Made by a program: the position numbers and the translations under genes. The notes below the pieces were generated by a model. It saw only the letters and a program-made list of their open reading frames with translations. It had not been told where the DNA came from and did no database searches. A stretch of 64,000 bases of DNA from GCA-002282575 sp964606405. GTDB lineage: Bacteria; Pseudomonadota; Gammaproteobacteria; Thiomicrospirales; Thiomicrospiraceae. The stretch spans positions 10,608-74,607 of the forward strand of contig CAZSGH010000007.1 in the NCBI GenBank assembly GCA_964606405.1. The letters are read 5' to 3'. Positions within the stretch are counted from its first letter, which is position 1; every line of letters begins with the position of its first letter. Below are positions 33,692-42,014 of the stretch, in pieces.

Positions 33692-34279
33692 ATGAATATC
33701 GAGAATTTTTGGCAGTCTCAGACGACTGATGCACTACGTGTATTGGCTGCGATACAAGAAAATGAGCATTTAAAGGCTCAGTTTATTGAATTTGTGCATG
33801 TCTGTGCAGAAGCTTTGCGTCGCGGGAATAAGTTGTTATTTGCAGGTAACGGTGGTAGTGCTGCTGATGCGCAACATTTAGCGGCTGAACTGGTTGTTCG
33901 TTTTAAGCGGGATCGTCCTGGTTTGCCAGCATTAGCACTAACGGTGGATTCTTCTGTATTAACCGCCATTGGCAATGATTATGGTTTTGAACAGTTGTTT
34001 TCGCGCCAAGTTCAGGCGCTAGGTCAAGCAGGCGATGTGCTCATTGCACTGTCGACAAGTGGGAACTCAGCAAACATTCTTGCGGCTGTTCCTGCTGCAA
34101 AAGCGGTTGGTATGCATGTTGTTGGCATGACAGGGGCGCAGGGTGGTTTGCTGGTACAGCTTGCAGACTTGTGTCTGTGTATGCCCAGTGATGATACGCC
34201 AAGAATTCAGGAAGCACATACGTTCTTGGGTCATATTTTATGTGACTTGCTCGAACAAAACTTGTTTCGTTCTATTTAA
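33692..34279 (+). CDS. gmhA: Phosphoheptose isomerase
   Basis: A 195-residue SIS-domain protein. LLFAGNGGSAADAQHLAAELVVRF carries the phosphate-binding Ser loop and the catalytic Glu, IALSTSGNSANIL is the second SIS loop, and QEAHTFLGHILCDLLEQ contains the catalytic His. It converts sedoheptulose 7-phosphate to D-glycero-D-manno-heptose 7-phosphate for LPS inner core. DiaA, a DnaA-binding paralogue, is the alternative, but the intact catalytic residues favour GmhA. Confidence 0.88.
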   Translation: MNIENFWQSQTTDALRVLAAIQENEHLKAQFIEFVHVCAEALRRGNKLLFAGNGGSAADAQHLAAELVVRFKRDRPGLPALALTVDSSVLTAIGNDYGFEQLFSRQVQALGQAGDVLIALSTSGNSANILAAVPAAKAVGMHVVGMTGAQGGLLVQLADLCLCMPSDDTPRIQEAHTFLGHILCDLLEQNLFRSI

Positions 34280-34298
34280 ATCAATAAGGAATTAGCAA

Positions 34299-35021
34299 AT
34301 GAAAGAACTCACCTTAGCGAACTTTCCATTAGCATTGCGGGTTGTATTCACCAGTTTCTTGCTGACCATTGGTGTCGGTTTGATGATGGCGGGTGCGCAA
34401 ATTATGATGACGCACGGTATGGCAGACGGCAAAGTCGGTTTGTCATTAGACGACGTTGTATATAGTTACTACGGCAACAAGACAGGCTCTAAAATCGAAG
34501 GCAAACTAAATGGCTCTATGCAAGCAATGGCGCCCGATGAAGTTCGTCTAGATATTATCAAATGGGCGCGTTCTGGTGCTGATGAAGCGCAGTGGGAACC
34601 ACATTATAAAGCGGTGTTTGCACAATATTGCGCGGTTTGTCACTCAGCAGAACAGACGGCATTGCCTAACTTTACACAATATGAAAACGTTAAACATGTC
34701 ACAGAGACAGATGAAGGCGCAAGTTTTTCGTCATTAACGCGCGTCTCTCATATTCACTTGTTTGGTATCTCCTTCATCTTTATGTTCGTCGGCATGATCT
34801 TTGCCTTTGCGCGCTTTAACCAAACATGGAAAATTGTTTTGATTGTTACGCCATTCGCATTTTTGGTTATTGACGTATTATCTTGGTGGTTAACGAAGCT
34901 AATGCCTGAGTTTGCTTGGTTTACGATTATTGGCGGCTTTGGTTATTCGCTAGCATCTGGTATTATGTTGTTCACATCGTTGGCACAAATGTGGTTGCCA
35001 CGGTTTCGCGATGCGCCATAG
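34299..35021 (+). CDS. Membrane-anchored c-type haem protein of unknown role
   Basis: A 240-residue protein with one N-terminal membrane helix, a periplasmic loop holding one haem-c site C111-A-V-C-H115, and three to four helices after residue 145. Two histidines (H151, H153) lie at the start of the second helix, in VSHIHLFGISF. The haem motif is encoded between membrane segments, so it should be matured in the periplasm. I do not recognise a characterised enzyme. It appears to be a single-gene unit ended by a strong terminator. It might carry electrons from quinol to a periplasmic acceptor (inference). Confidence 0.75.
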   Translation: MKELTLANFPLALRVVFTSFLLTIGVGLMMAGAQIMMTHGMADGKVGLSLDDVVYSYYGNKTGSKIEGKLNGSMQAMAPDEVRLDIIKWARSGADEAQWEPHYKAVFAQYCAVCHSAEQTALPNFTQYENVKHVTETDEGASFSSLTRVSHIHLFGISFIFMFVGMIFAFARFNQTWKIVLIVTPFAFLVIDVLSWWLTKLMPEFAWFTIIGGFGYSLASGIMLFTSLAQMWLPRFRDAP

Positions 35022-35048
35022 TAATCGCTAATTGTGTCTCAGAAGATG

Positions 35049-35074
35049 CACCCTTAACCAAGTTGTTAGGGGTG
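35049..35074 (+). terminator. Rho-independent terminator after the haem-c gene
   Basis: Stem CACCCTTAAC/GTTAGGGGTG with one G-T pair and a six-base loop, followed by TTTTTA. Confidence 0.8.
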
Positions 35075-35090
35075 TTTTTATTACGGATAT

Positions 35091-36035
35091 ATGAAGAGCA
35101 AAATGATGAATAAATTCGATAGCAGGGATGATCAAATTAACTTCTTAGATGATGTCTTGAGTCATCAAGAAAAAGATGTTCAGCCATGGCGTATTTTGGT
35201 TGTTGATGATGATGGTGAAGTACATCAAGCAACGCGTTTTGCTTTATCCGATATTGAAATTATGGATAGACCCTTATCTTTGATTCATGCCTATAGCGGC
35301 GCAGAGGCGGAAGTCTTGTTGCGACAGATGCCTGATATTGCTGTTGTTTTATTAGACGTGGTTATGGAGTCCGATGATAGCGGTCTATGTTTAATTGATT
35401 TGGTTCGCGATGATTTGATTAATAAACCGCTACGCATTATTTTGCGTACTGGTCAGCCAGGATTAGCACCAGAAGCAGCATTGGTAGCTCGTTATGATAT
35501 TCACGACTACATGTTAAAAACGGATGTCAGTCGAGAGCGTTTGGTGACAAGTTTGACGACAGCAGTTAGAACCTTTGATCAGCTGAAGCAGATGGCTTTG
35601 GTTAAACAGCAGATGCAAGGAATGGTTCAGGCGGTTTCTGGTGCTTTAGTTGCAACCACGCCTAAGGATTTTTCTGAGTGGGTCATTCAACAACTTAAAT
35701 CTTTATATCATTTATCGCCAATGATTGCTGTGTGGCACAAAAAAGACACAGTCTTATCTTCTGCTGTCGTACACGTTGCCGATGCTACTCATGCAGATTG
35801 GCAAGGTCAACAGCTAGCGGATTTGTCTGATGATCCATTAGTCAGTTATGTTGCGAAGATTTTGTCTGCTGCTAACGGCGAGTCGTTTTCGGATGCGATT
35901 GTTTTTGATGGTGTTGATTGGCGCTTGGTTTTGGTATTTCATGAAGATAAAGTTGCTCAGGATTTGGTTGCAGAAAGCTTCCAAATGTTTCAATCATTGA
36001 TGGTTTCTTGTGCTAACCGGTGCTTAGTCAATTAA
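35091..36035 (+). CDS. Response regulator with DUF3369-type output
   Basis: A 314-residue protein (start ATG 35091; ATGs at 35103 and 35106 are alternatives). The receiver domain spans about 30-160: RILVVDDDGEVH acidic pocket, the phospho-acceptor Asp in VVLLDVVMESDD, the Thr in IILRTGQPG and the Lys in YMLKTDV. The C-terminal half is a GAF-like DUF3369 region without DNA-binding or enzymatic motifs. It precedes a histidine kinase by about 200 bp, so the two probably form a phosphorelay. The output partner is unknown. Confidence 0.85.
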   Translation: MKSKMMNKFDSRDDQINFLDDVLSHQEKDVQPWRILVVDDDGEVHQATRFALSDIEIMDRPLSLIHAYSGAEAEVLLRQMPDIAVVLLDVVMESDDSGLCLIDLVRDDLINKPLRIILRTGQPGLAPEAALVARYDIHDYMLKTDVSRERLVTSLTTAVRTFDQLKQMALVKQQMQGMVQAVSGALVATTPKDFSEWVIQQLKSLYHLSPMIAVWHKKDTVLSSAVVHVADATHADWQGQQLADLSDDPLVSYVAKILSAANGESFSDAIVFDGVDWRLVLVFHEDKVAQDLVAESFQMFQSLMVSCANRCLVN

Positions 36036-36241
36036 AGAGGGGCTGAAAAAAGGCGAAAGCCGTATTTTCAGACCTTCCTTAGATTTCTAGCTCTGTTTAT
36101 TTGTCGGTGGAAGGAGGTAAATTCAATGGATGACATGCTAATCTCAGTACACCCTTCACCCAACGAAGTTCTGCGAAGCTTGATGCTTATTTCTTTGTGT
36201 TTTTCAGAGCATTCTTAATTTGTTAGCGCGTTAGAATAATC

Positions 36242-37831
36242 ATGCTTCGATTTTGGGTTCTGTGGCATTCCATTCGCTTTCGATTGTTGCTTGTAATGCT
36301 TGTTTTTATGCTGGGTCTGTATTTTTGGATGCAGCATAATGTAGCGAGCGTGCTCTCTAATGCGGCGATTGCACACACACAGGCAAGTATCCGACTTACT
36401 TCTGAAGCACTCAACTTAGCGATTACACCGCGCACAACTTATTCTGGTTTGCGTGGTTTAGATGACTATTTTCACGAGCTACTTTCCGATAATAATTCTG
36501 GCTTGGTTTATTTGTCGTTATATGATGATCAAGGCGTATTGTTGGTCACGACCAATGCGGCGTTATCTGATCAGTATCATGCTTCTCGAGCGATTGCAGA
36601 CCAAATTGAGACAGGATTGGTGCATGTGGCTCAACCCATTTTGATTCTTGATAACCGGGTTGGTGAGTTGAGGTTTGGTTTGTCTACGCTATCCTTTAGG
36701 GAAAGTGTAGAGCACATTAAACAGGAAAACTTAAGCGTTTTGCTGGTAGCGATTCTCGTTTTTTCTTCTTTTCTTTTTTTGGCTGGAATGCATCTTAATC
36801 GCCGCTTAATTCAGTTAATGCGCGCGAGTCGTGCTTTGGCTCAAGGTGATTATCGGGTTCCTGCTCCAGCCGCTGGTCAAGATGAGCTATCTTTATTGGC
36901 ATCTGACTTTAACATTATGGCGCAATCGGTTGCCGAACGTGTTTCTGCGCTAGAAGCGAGTCAGGCAAAAGTTCATGAGCTTAATACCGCCCTAGAGGAA
37001 CGCGTAAGTGAGCGCACTTGGGAATTGGAGCTTGCGATGGAGACTTTGCAGGAAACCCAAGATAGTCTGATCCAGTCAGAGAAGTTAGCCAGTTTGGGTG
37101 CATTAGTTGCAGGTGTCTCTCACGAATTAAATACTCCTATTGGTAACGCCCTAACGGTAGTCACAACCTGTGCGGATAAAAGTGCCGCTTTTAATCGTTT
37201 ATTAGAAAAAGGCGAACTACGTAAGTCAAGTTTGCAGCGTTATGTGCAAGATATGCAAGAAGCAGAAATGTTGGCATCTCGCAACTTGTTGAAAGCGGCA
37301 GATTTGATTAAAAGCTTTAAACAGGTAGCGATTGACCAAACCAGTTATCAGCGCCGTCGTTTTGAGTTGTTATTAACGTTACAAGAAATTTTATTGACGA
37401 TTCAGCCAATGTTGCGTCAGGCGAATGTTGCTGTTAGTCTTGATGTTCCGTCGGGTGTCGTTTTAGATAGTTTTCCTGGTCCTTTGGGTCAGATTGTGAC
37501 TAATTTGGTTAACAATGCTTTGCTGCATGCTTTTGATGATGTTACTGATGGTAAGATTTATCTTTCCGTTGTGCAGGAAGAAAAAGATTGGGTTGTTTTG
37601 ACGCTTGCAGATAACGGTAAGGGCATTCCACCTGAACATCTGGGTAAGGTTTTTGATCCGTTCTTTACCACTCGTTTAGGGCAAGGCGGTAGTGGTTTGG
37701 GTTTGCATATTGTTCATAATTTAGTAACGGGTATTTTGGGTGGACAAATTCGTGTGTTTAGTGGCGAAGGGCGTGGAGCACAATTTGTGTTGCGCTTACC
37801 GTTGGTTGCTCCTTTATTAAAAGTGAGTTGA
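36242..37831 (+). CDS. Membrane sensor histidine kinase
   Basis: A 529-residue protein: TM1 (LLLVMLVFMLGLYFWM), periplasmic sensor of about 130 residues, TM2 (VLLVAILVFSSFLFLAGM), HAMP, a coiled coil (about 235-285), phospho-acceptor His in VAGVSHELNTPIGNAL, N box NLVNNALLHAFDD, G1 DNGKGIPPEH, F box FDPFFTTR and G2 GGSGLGLHI. All catalytic boxes are intact. It lies between the response regulator and a coupled outer-membrane protein and PBP-like protein, which may sense or take up the same ligand. Confidence 0.93.
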   Translation: MLRFWVLWHSIRFRLLLVMLVFMLGLYFWMQHNVASVLSNAAIAHTQASIRLTSEALNLAITPRTTYSGLRGLDDYFHELLSDNNSGLVYLSLYDDQGVLLVTTNAALSDQYHASRAIADQIETGLVHVAQPILILDNRVGELRFGLSTLSFRESVEHIKQENLSVLLVAILVFSSFLFLAGMHLNRRLIQLMRASRALAQGDYRVPAPAAGQDELSLLASDFNIMAQSVAERVSALEASQAKVHELNTALEERVSERTWELELAMETLQETQDSLIQSEKLASLGALVAGVSHELNTPIGNALTVVTTCADKSAAFNRLLEKGELRKSSLQRYVQDMQEAEMLASRNLLKAADLIKSFKQVAIDQTSYQRRRFELLLTLQEILLTIQPMLRQANVAVSLDVPSGVVLDSFPGPLGQIVTNLVNNALLHAFDDVTDGKIYLSVVQEEKDWVVLTLADNGKGIPPEHLGKVFDPFFTTRLGQGGSGLGLHIVHNLVTGILGGQIRVFSGEGRGAQFVLRLPLVAPLLKVS

Positions 37832-37833
37832 TT

Positions 37834-39009
37834 GTGCGTTTAAGATGTTTTACAGTCGTATTGCTCGTGCTTTTATCGAATGCTCCAGCGAGTGCCGATG
37901 TGAGTGGTTTTGCGAGTTTAGGAGCATCTTGGTTTTCTAATCCTCATGCTGACTTTGCATATAATAATCACTCAACAGGTCCAGGGCGCAGTCGTGATAT
38001 TGATTGGGGGTTAGACTCTAACTTGGGGCTTCAATGGTCAACACTAGCGAATCATCACTTGCGTTTAACCGCTCAAACGGTCATCTATCGTGATGCGAGT
38101 AATCAACTCAAGCCAGAATTGACTTTGCTCAACCTATTGATTCCTATTGGTGAACGTTTTTCATGGCGCATCGGGCGCAGCCAAAATCCCAATTTTCTAT
38201 ACTCCGATTATCGTCATGTGCATTACGCGTTGCCGTGGATTCGTCCACCGCGTGAAGTCTATGGCGTTACCAGCCTGTTTAATTACGATGGTGTACAAGC
38301 GCGTTACCAGCAAATTGTTAGTGATGAGTGGAATGTGATCGCTTTAGTTGGTCTGGCACAGGTCGAAATGAACTACTCATTAAATGCCGGGCATGATATT
38401 GATCGGGCGCGAGGTGATGGGGTTGCTTATGCAAGTGTCGCGTTGCAACAAGCAGATTGGACGTTTAAGTTCAGTTATGAAACAGGAAAGTTAACGACGA
38501 ATCCTGCAACGGTTAGTGCGGCATTCGATGGTTTGCGTCAGATGGGTTATGGCGATCTTGCTAATCAAATGATCTTAGAACACAAAACTTACCAATTTGC
38601 TACTTTGGGTGCGCGGATGGACTCGTCAGATTGGTTGTTGGTCGGTGAGTTGGCATGGCGTTCGCTAGATGCTTATTTTGGACAGAGGGGCGGGTTATAT
38701 GTCAGTGTTGGTAGGCACTTTGGGCGTTATATGCCATATTTGACGTTGGCACGTACTTGGACGTCCACAGAAAACTCAACGATTCCTATTGCACAGTCAC
38801 TTTATGATGCTGTTCAGTATTCTGCCTCAAGTATCAGTTTGGGTTTGGCGGTTGAGTTGTCGAATACAATGACGTTTAAAACAGAGTTGCAAGGCATTGC
38901 CCCCGATCCCGGCACTCGATGGGCTTATGAGTCTTATGATGCGCAGTATAACCATCATCATCCAGATCAAGATATATTGCTTTCTGCGAGTTTGGGATTG
39001 GTATTTTAG
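37834..39009 (+). CDS. Outer-membrane beta-barrel protein, porin-like
   Basis: GTG 37834 gives AAGTGAG a six-base spacing; a TTG at 37828 overlapping the kinase stop is the alternative. A signal peptide (LRCFTVVLLVLLSNAPASA) is followed by ~370 residues of alternating strands rich in Tyr, Trp and Gly. The protein ends in Phe (SLGLVF), the usual barrel-assembly signal. It is probably a porin or uptake channel. Coupling to the kinase gene and the following PBP-like gene suggests a shared ligand or stimulus. Confidence 0.75.
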   Translation: MRLRCFTVVLLVLLSNAPASADVSGFASLGASWFSNPHADFAYNNHSTGPGRSRDIDWGLDSNLGLQWSTLANHHLRLTAQTVIYRDASNQLKPELTLLNLLIPIGERFSWRIGRSQNPNFLYSDYRHVHYALPWIRPPREVYGVTSLFNYDGVQARYQQIVSDEWNVIALVGLAQVEMNYSLNAGHDIDRARGDGVAYASVALQQADWTFKFSYETGKLTTNPATVSAAFDGLRQMGYGDLANQMILEHKTYQFATLGARMDSSDWLLVGELAWRSLDAYFGQRGGLYVSVGRHFGRYMPYLTLARTWTSTENSTIPIAQSLYDAVQYSASSISLGLAVELSNTMTFKTELQGIAPDPGTRWAYESYDAQYNHHHPDQDILLSASLGLVF

Positions 39010-39011
39010 TT

Positions 39012-39491
39012 ATGCTTCCAGCAGCGAGCAAAATAATAATCGTGCTTGTCTTGTTCTGGTGTCAACTGTCAGTCGCAATAGCGGGAGCGTGGCAAGTTGT
39101 GGTTAATGTAAACTCACCCATTCAGCAGCTAAATCAAGCGCAGGTTCGTAATCTCTTTATGGGTAATACAGCTACCGCTGGTTTGCGTGTGTTTGATAGC
39201 GATGATCCATCGCAACGTGCTGGTTTTTATCGGCAGGTTGTAGGCTTTACAGAAAGTCGCTGGCGCGCACATTGGTCAAGGTTGGTATTTACAGCCCAAG
39301 CAACTCCGCCACAACAATTAAATCAGCAAGAAGTCATGTTGTTGCTCAAACAAACAACGCATGCAATCGCTTATTTGCCCTTAAGTACAGCACTGCCTGC
39401 CGAAGTGAAGATGGTTTTTAGCTATTCAAGTGATGCTGTTCTTTGTCAGGATGTTAGCTGTTTCGACCGACAGCAAGCAATGCAAGATTAA
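39012..39491 (+). CDS. Small periplasmic PstS/PBP-like protein
   Basis: A 159-residue secreted protein (signal peptide ending near SVAIAGA) matching the short phosphate-binding-protein-like domain: WQVVVNVNSPIQQLNQAQVRNLFMG, then FYRQVVGFTESRWRAHWSRLVF and AIAYLPLSTALPAEVKMV. Such single-domain proteins often accompany sensor kinases and may serve as ligand-binding partners; no ABC transporter genes are present. The 3' end overlaps convergent ispB by 38 bp. Confidence 0.8.
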   Translation: MLPAASKIIIVLVLFWCQLSVAIAGAWQVVVNVNSPIQQLNQAQVRNLFMGNTATAGLRVFDSDDPSQRAGFYRQVVGFTESRWRAHWSRLVFTAQATPPQQLNQQEVMLLLKQTTHAIAYLPLSTALPAEVKMVFSYSSDAVLCQDVSCFDRQQAMQD

Positions 39492-40419
39492 TAAGCGCCT
39501 GTTTTTGTTCGCTATCTGGCAGAATAGCCAGTGCATCGACCGCTGCTTGTGAAGCCAGCAAAGCTTGCGCTTTTGTGTCTTCAATTGCTCCTGTTCGTTG
39601 AATGATCGCTGTGATTCGAGTAAGGTTTTGATCATCGCCATGTTCAATAGCGGTACGAATGAGCTGTTGTTCTTCTGGTGTTGCGCGTTGCAAAGCATAA
39701 ATGAGCGGTAGTGTCGGCTTGCCTTCGGCTAGGTCTTTGCCGAGGCTTTTGCCCAACTCTGCCTCGTTGGCAGTATAATCCAGTACGTCGTCAATGAGCT
39801 GATACGCATTTCCTAGCTCTTTTCCGTAAGTTGCTAGTGCTTCTTCCCATTGCGGCGTTGCGGCAAGCACAGCACCTAAGCGCGTAGCTGCCTCAAAGAG
39901 TTTTGCGGTTTTGCGATAGATGACTTCGCGGTAACGAGCTTCATCGGTATCGGGATCGTTGCAGTTAAGGAGTTGCAATACTTCGCCAGCGGCAATGGTA
40001 TTGGTTGCTTCTGCCATAATATCGAGGACGCGCAAAATACCCGGTTCAACCATCATCTGAAACGAACGAGAATACAAAAAATCACCGACAAGAACACTTG
40101 CCGCATTGCCCCAGTTAGCGTTAGCCGTCGCTTTGCCACGTCGGGTATCCGCTTCGTCAACAACATCGTCGTGCAATAGGGTTGATGTGTGAATAAACTC
40201 GATTACTGCAGCCAGCGTATGATGATCTGTCCCTTGATAGCCACAGGCACGAGCTGCCAATAGCAATACGAGCGGGCGGACACGCTTACCACCGCTATGG
40301 ATAATATGCTGACCAATTTGATTAATCAGGAGTACATCTGAGCTTAGGCGAGACAAAATCAACTGGTCGGTTGCCAGAAGGTCGTTTGAAATGCAGCTGC
40401 GTATACGTTCTATGGTCAT
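39454..40419 (-). CDS. ispB: Octaprenyl (polyprenyl) diphosphate synthase
   Basis: A 321-residue trans-prenyltransferase: first Asp-rich motif LLHDDVVDEADTRRG, second motif QLIDDVLDYTANEAELGKSLGKDLAEGKPTLP. The small residues upstream of the first motif allow a long product. It makes the side chain of ubiquinone from farnesyl diphosphate and IPP. The usual rplU-rpmA neighbours are not seen. The gene is convergent with, and overlaps, the PBP-like gene. Confidence 0.93.
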   Translation of the reverse strand: MTIERIRSCISNDLLATDQLILSRLSSDVLLINQIGQHIIHSGGKRVRPLVLLLAARACGYQGTDHHTLAAVIEFIHTSTLLHDDVVDEADTRRGKATANANWGNAASVLVGDFLYSRSFQMMVEPGILRVLDIMAEATNTIAAGEVLQLLNCNDPDTDEARYREVIYRKTAKLFEAATRLGAVLAATPQWEEALATYGKELGNAYQLIDDVLDYTANEAELGKSLGKDLAEGKPTLPLIYALQRATPEEQQLIRTAIEHGDDQNLTRITAIIQRTGAIEDTKAQALLASQAAVDALAILPDSEQKQALINLALLAVGRNS

Positions 40420-40482
40420 AAGGTTAGTGCGTAATTTTGAGTTAAAGTGTTGGCTATTGTACCTAATGCAGCATTGCTAAGT

Positions 40483-41103
40483 CTATGATCCTGACTCTTC
40501 GGTAGGGCTGCGCTGCATTTTTCGCCAGATAAATACGCCAATTAAGGTGATGATAATTGCACCGAGCGCTAACCAAGGACCATGTTCGCCTTGCTCGCTC
40601 AACCAGCCAAGAACAAAGCCAGGGGCAAGATAAGCAGGCGCCCAAATCATTGCAGAAAGTGCATTCCAAGCGGTAAATCGACCGCGATTCATGCCTAAAA
40701 TGCCCGCCAAAACAGGAACTGTGGCACGGAGTGGACCAAAGAAACGTCCCATCAAAATAGAGACGCCACCCCATTTTTCAAAAAAGGTTTCGCCTTGGGT
40801 AATCCATTCAGGATGTTTGCTCAGCGGCCAAAGCTCGAGAACGTGGTATTTGTACCGCTGTCCAATCCAGAAGCTTAAGCCATCACCAACAATGGCGCCG
40901 ACAATGCACCAAAAAATGACGACAAAAGGACTCAAAACGCCAGTCGCAATCAAACTGCCGAGCATGAGCATAAAGGGCAGTCCAGGAATGATAATGCCCA
41001 GAATTACCATTGACTCGACAAAGGCAATCAGGAAAATGACCCACCAAGCATGATGTTGGTTGGCAATTACCCACTGATTGATGAGGTCAACATATTCTGT
41101 CAT
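40483..41103 (-). CDS. DedA-family membrane protein
   Basis: A 206-residue polytopic protein with the DedA/SNARE-associated signature: FVESMVILGIIIPGLPFMLM, then FWIGQRYKYHV, FFEKWGGVSILMGRFFGPLRATVPVLAG and FTAWNALSAMIWAP. Members are linked to undecaprenyl-phosphate or phospholipid recycling and proton-motive force. It overlaps the upstream gene by four bases. Confidence 0.92.
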   Translation of the reverse strand: MTEYVDLINQWVIANQHHAWWVIFLIAFVESMVILGIIIPGLPFMLMLGSLIATGVLSPFVVIFWCIVGAIVGDGLSFWIGQRYKYHVLELWPLSKHPEWITQGETFFEKWGGVSILMGRFFGPLRATVPVLAGILGMNRGRFTAWNALSAMIWAPAYLAPGFVLGWLSEQGEHGPWLALGAIIITLIGVFIWRKMQRSPTEESGS

Positions 41104-41909
41104 GGTGTACGTTTAAGTGCGCTAAGTGCCGAATCAAAGGCTTTTAAGGTAATGGGGTCGATTTGTTTTTCGACAAGAAGGCGACGGCTTTTCTGAGCAT
41201 CGCGTAAGATTTTATCAATCGCTTGGGTCATAAAAAAGGTATAGCTATTATGGTTCATGGCATCTAACGAACGATGTTCAGGTTGCCATGCTTGCTGTAA
41301 GGGTTTGCTGGCATCGAGCTGTTGACGAATACTGCGTAATACTGGTATTAAACGTGAAATGCGCTCTGGGATAGCATAAAATTGAAAATGCTCTGTTTGA
41401 TGGGCATCGTAGCTGGCGACGACAAGCTCACTAATGGTTGCCAGGTCGGTTAGATTGCGCGATCTTGCTGTATTGCCGGCTTCCGCGAGTTGGCTTCGCT
41501 CAATAACAGGATGATCATCTTGCCACTTTAGAAAGGCATGTAACCAATTTTGGCGCTCAAAGTAACGATTATAACCTGTTGTCCATTCCATGAGCTGGCT
41601 GCGAGATAGGTTGCGCGTCTCGTTGATTGCTTTATTGCTTAACATTTCCCAGCTGGCATCTCTGTCGCTCGGTGCGCAAAAGACGCCCGATGAAAAAGCT
41701 TTGCTGGTGGTCATGGATTTGACCGTGACAACGACCTGTAACTCGCCTTTGTCTTCCACAACTTGTCCTTCGCCAAAAGAATCATCGTTGATATTAACGG
41801 ATGGCAAATCAATCCAAACGCGCTGTCCTTTGTCAAAGGCGACAACAGATTGGCTTAATAATGCCCCAAGTAGTAAGGCAGAAAGTTGTGCTAAGGGATA
41901 AAATCGCAT
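41100..41909 (-). CDS. Secreted protein of unknown function
   Basis: A 269-residue product with a signal peptide (FYPLAQLSALLLGALLSQSVVA) and a mostly helical mature part after an N-terminal beta segment (GQRVWIDLPSVNINDDSFG). No catalytic motif or membrane anchor stands out. It is coupled to the DedA gene by a four-base overlap, which hints at an envelope role. I do not recognise the family. Confidence 0.72.
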   Translation of the reverse strand: MRFYPLAQLSALLLGALLSQSVVAFDKGQRVWIDLPSVNINDDSFGEGQVVEDKGELQVVVTVKSMTTSKAFSSGVFCAPSDRDASWEMLSNKAINETRNLSRSQLMEWTTGYNRYFERQNWLHAFLKWQDDHPVIERSQLAEAGNTARSRNLTDLATISELVVASYDAHQTEHFQFYAIPERISRLIPVLRSIRQQLDASKPLQQAWQPEHRSLDAMNHNSYTFFMTQAIDKILRDAQKSRRLLVEKQIDPITLKAFDSALSALKRTP

Positions 41910-42014
41910 GATTTAGCAGCTCGTTTTTGTGTGTGTTAGTCGTATAAGTGGTTACAATAAGTGCAAATGCGTTATGGTGCAAGTCTTGCGCGATCAAAAT
42001 GATGAAGGATTGAT

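Noticed and set aside
41590..41901. 103-codon plus-strand frame
   Set aside because: It lies wholly opposite the secreted-protein gene, which has the signal peptide and the coupled start.
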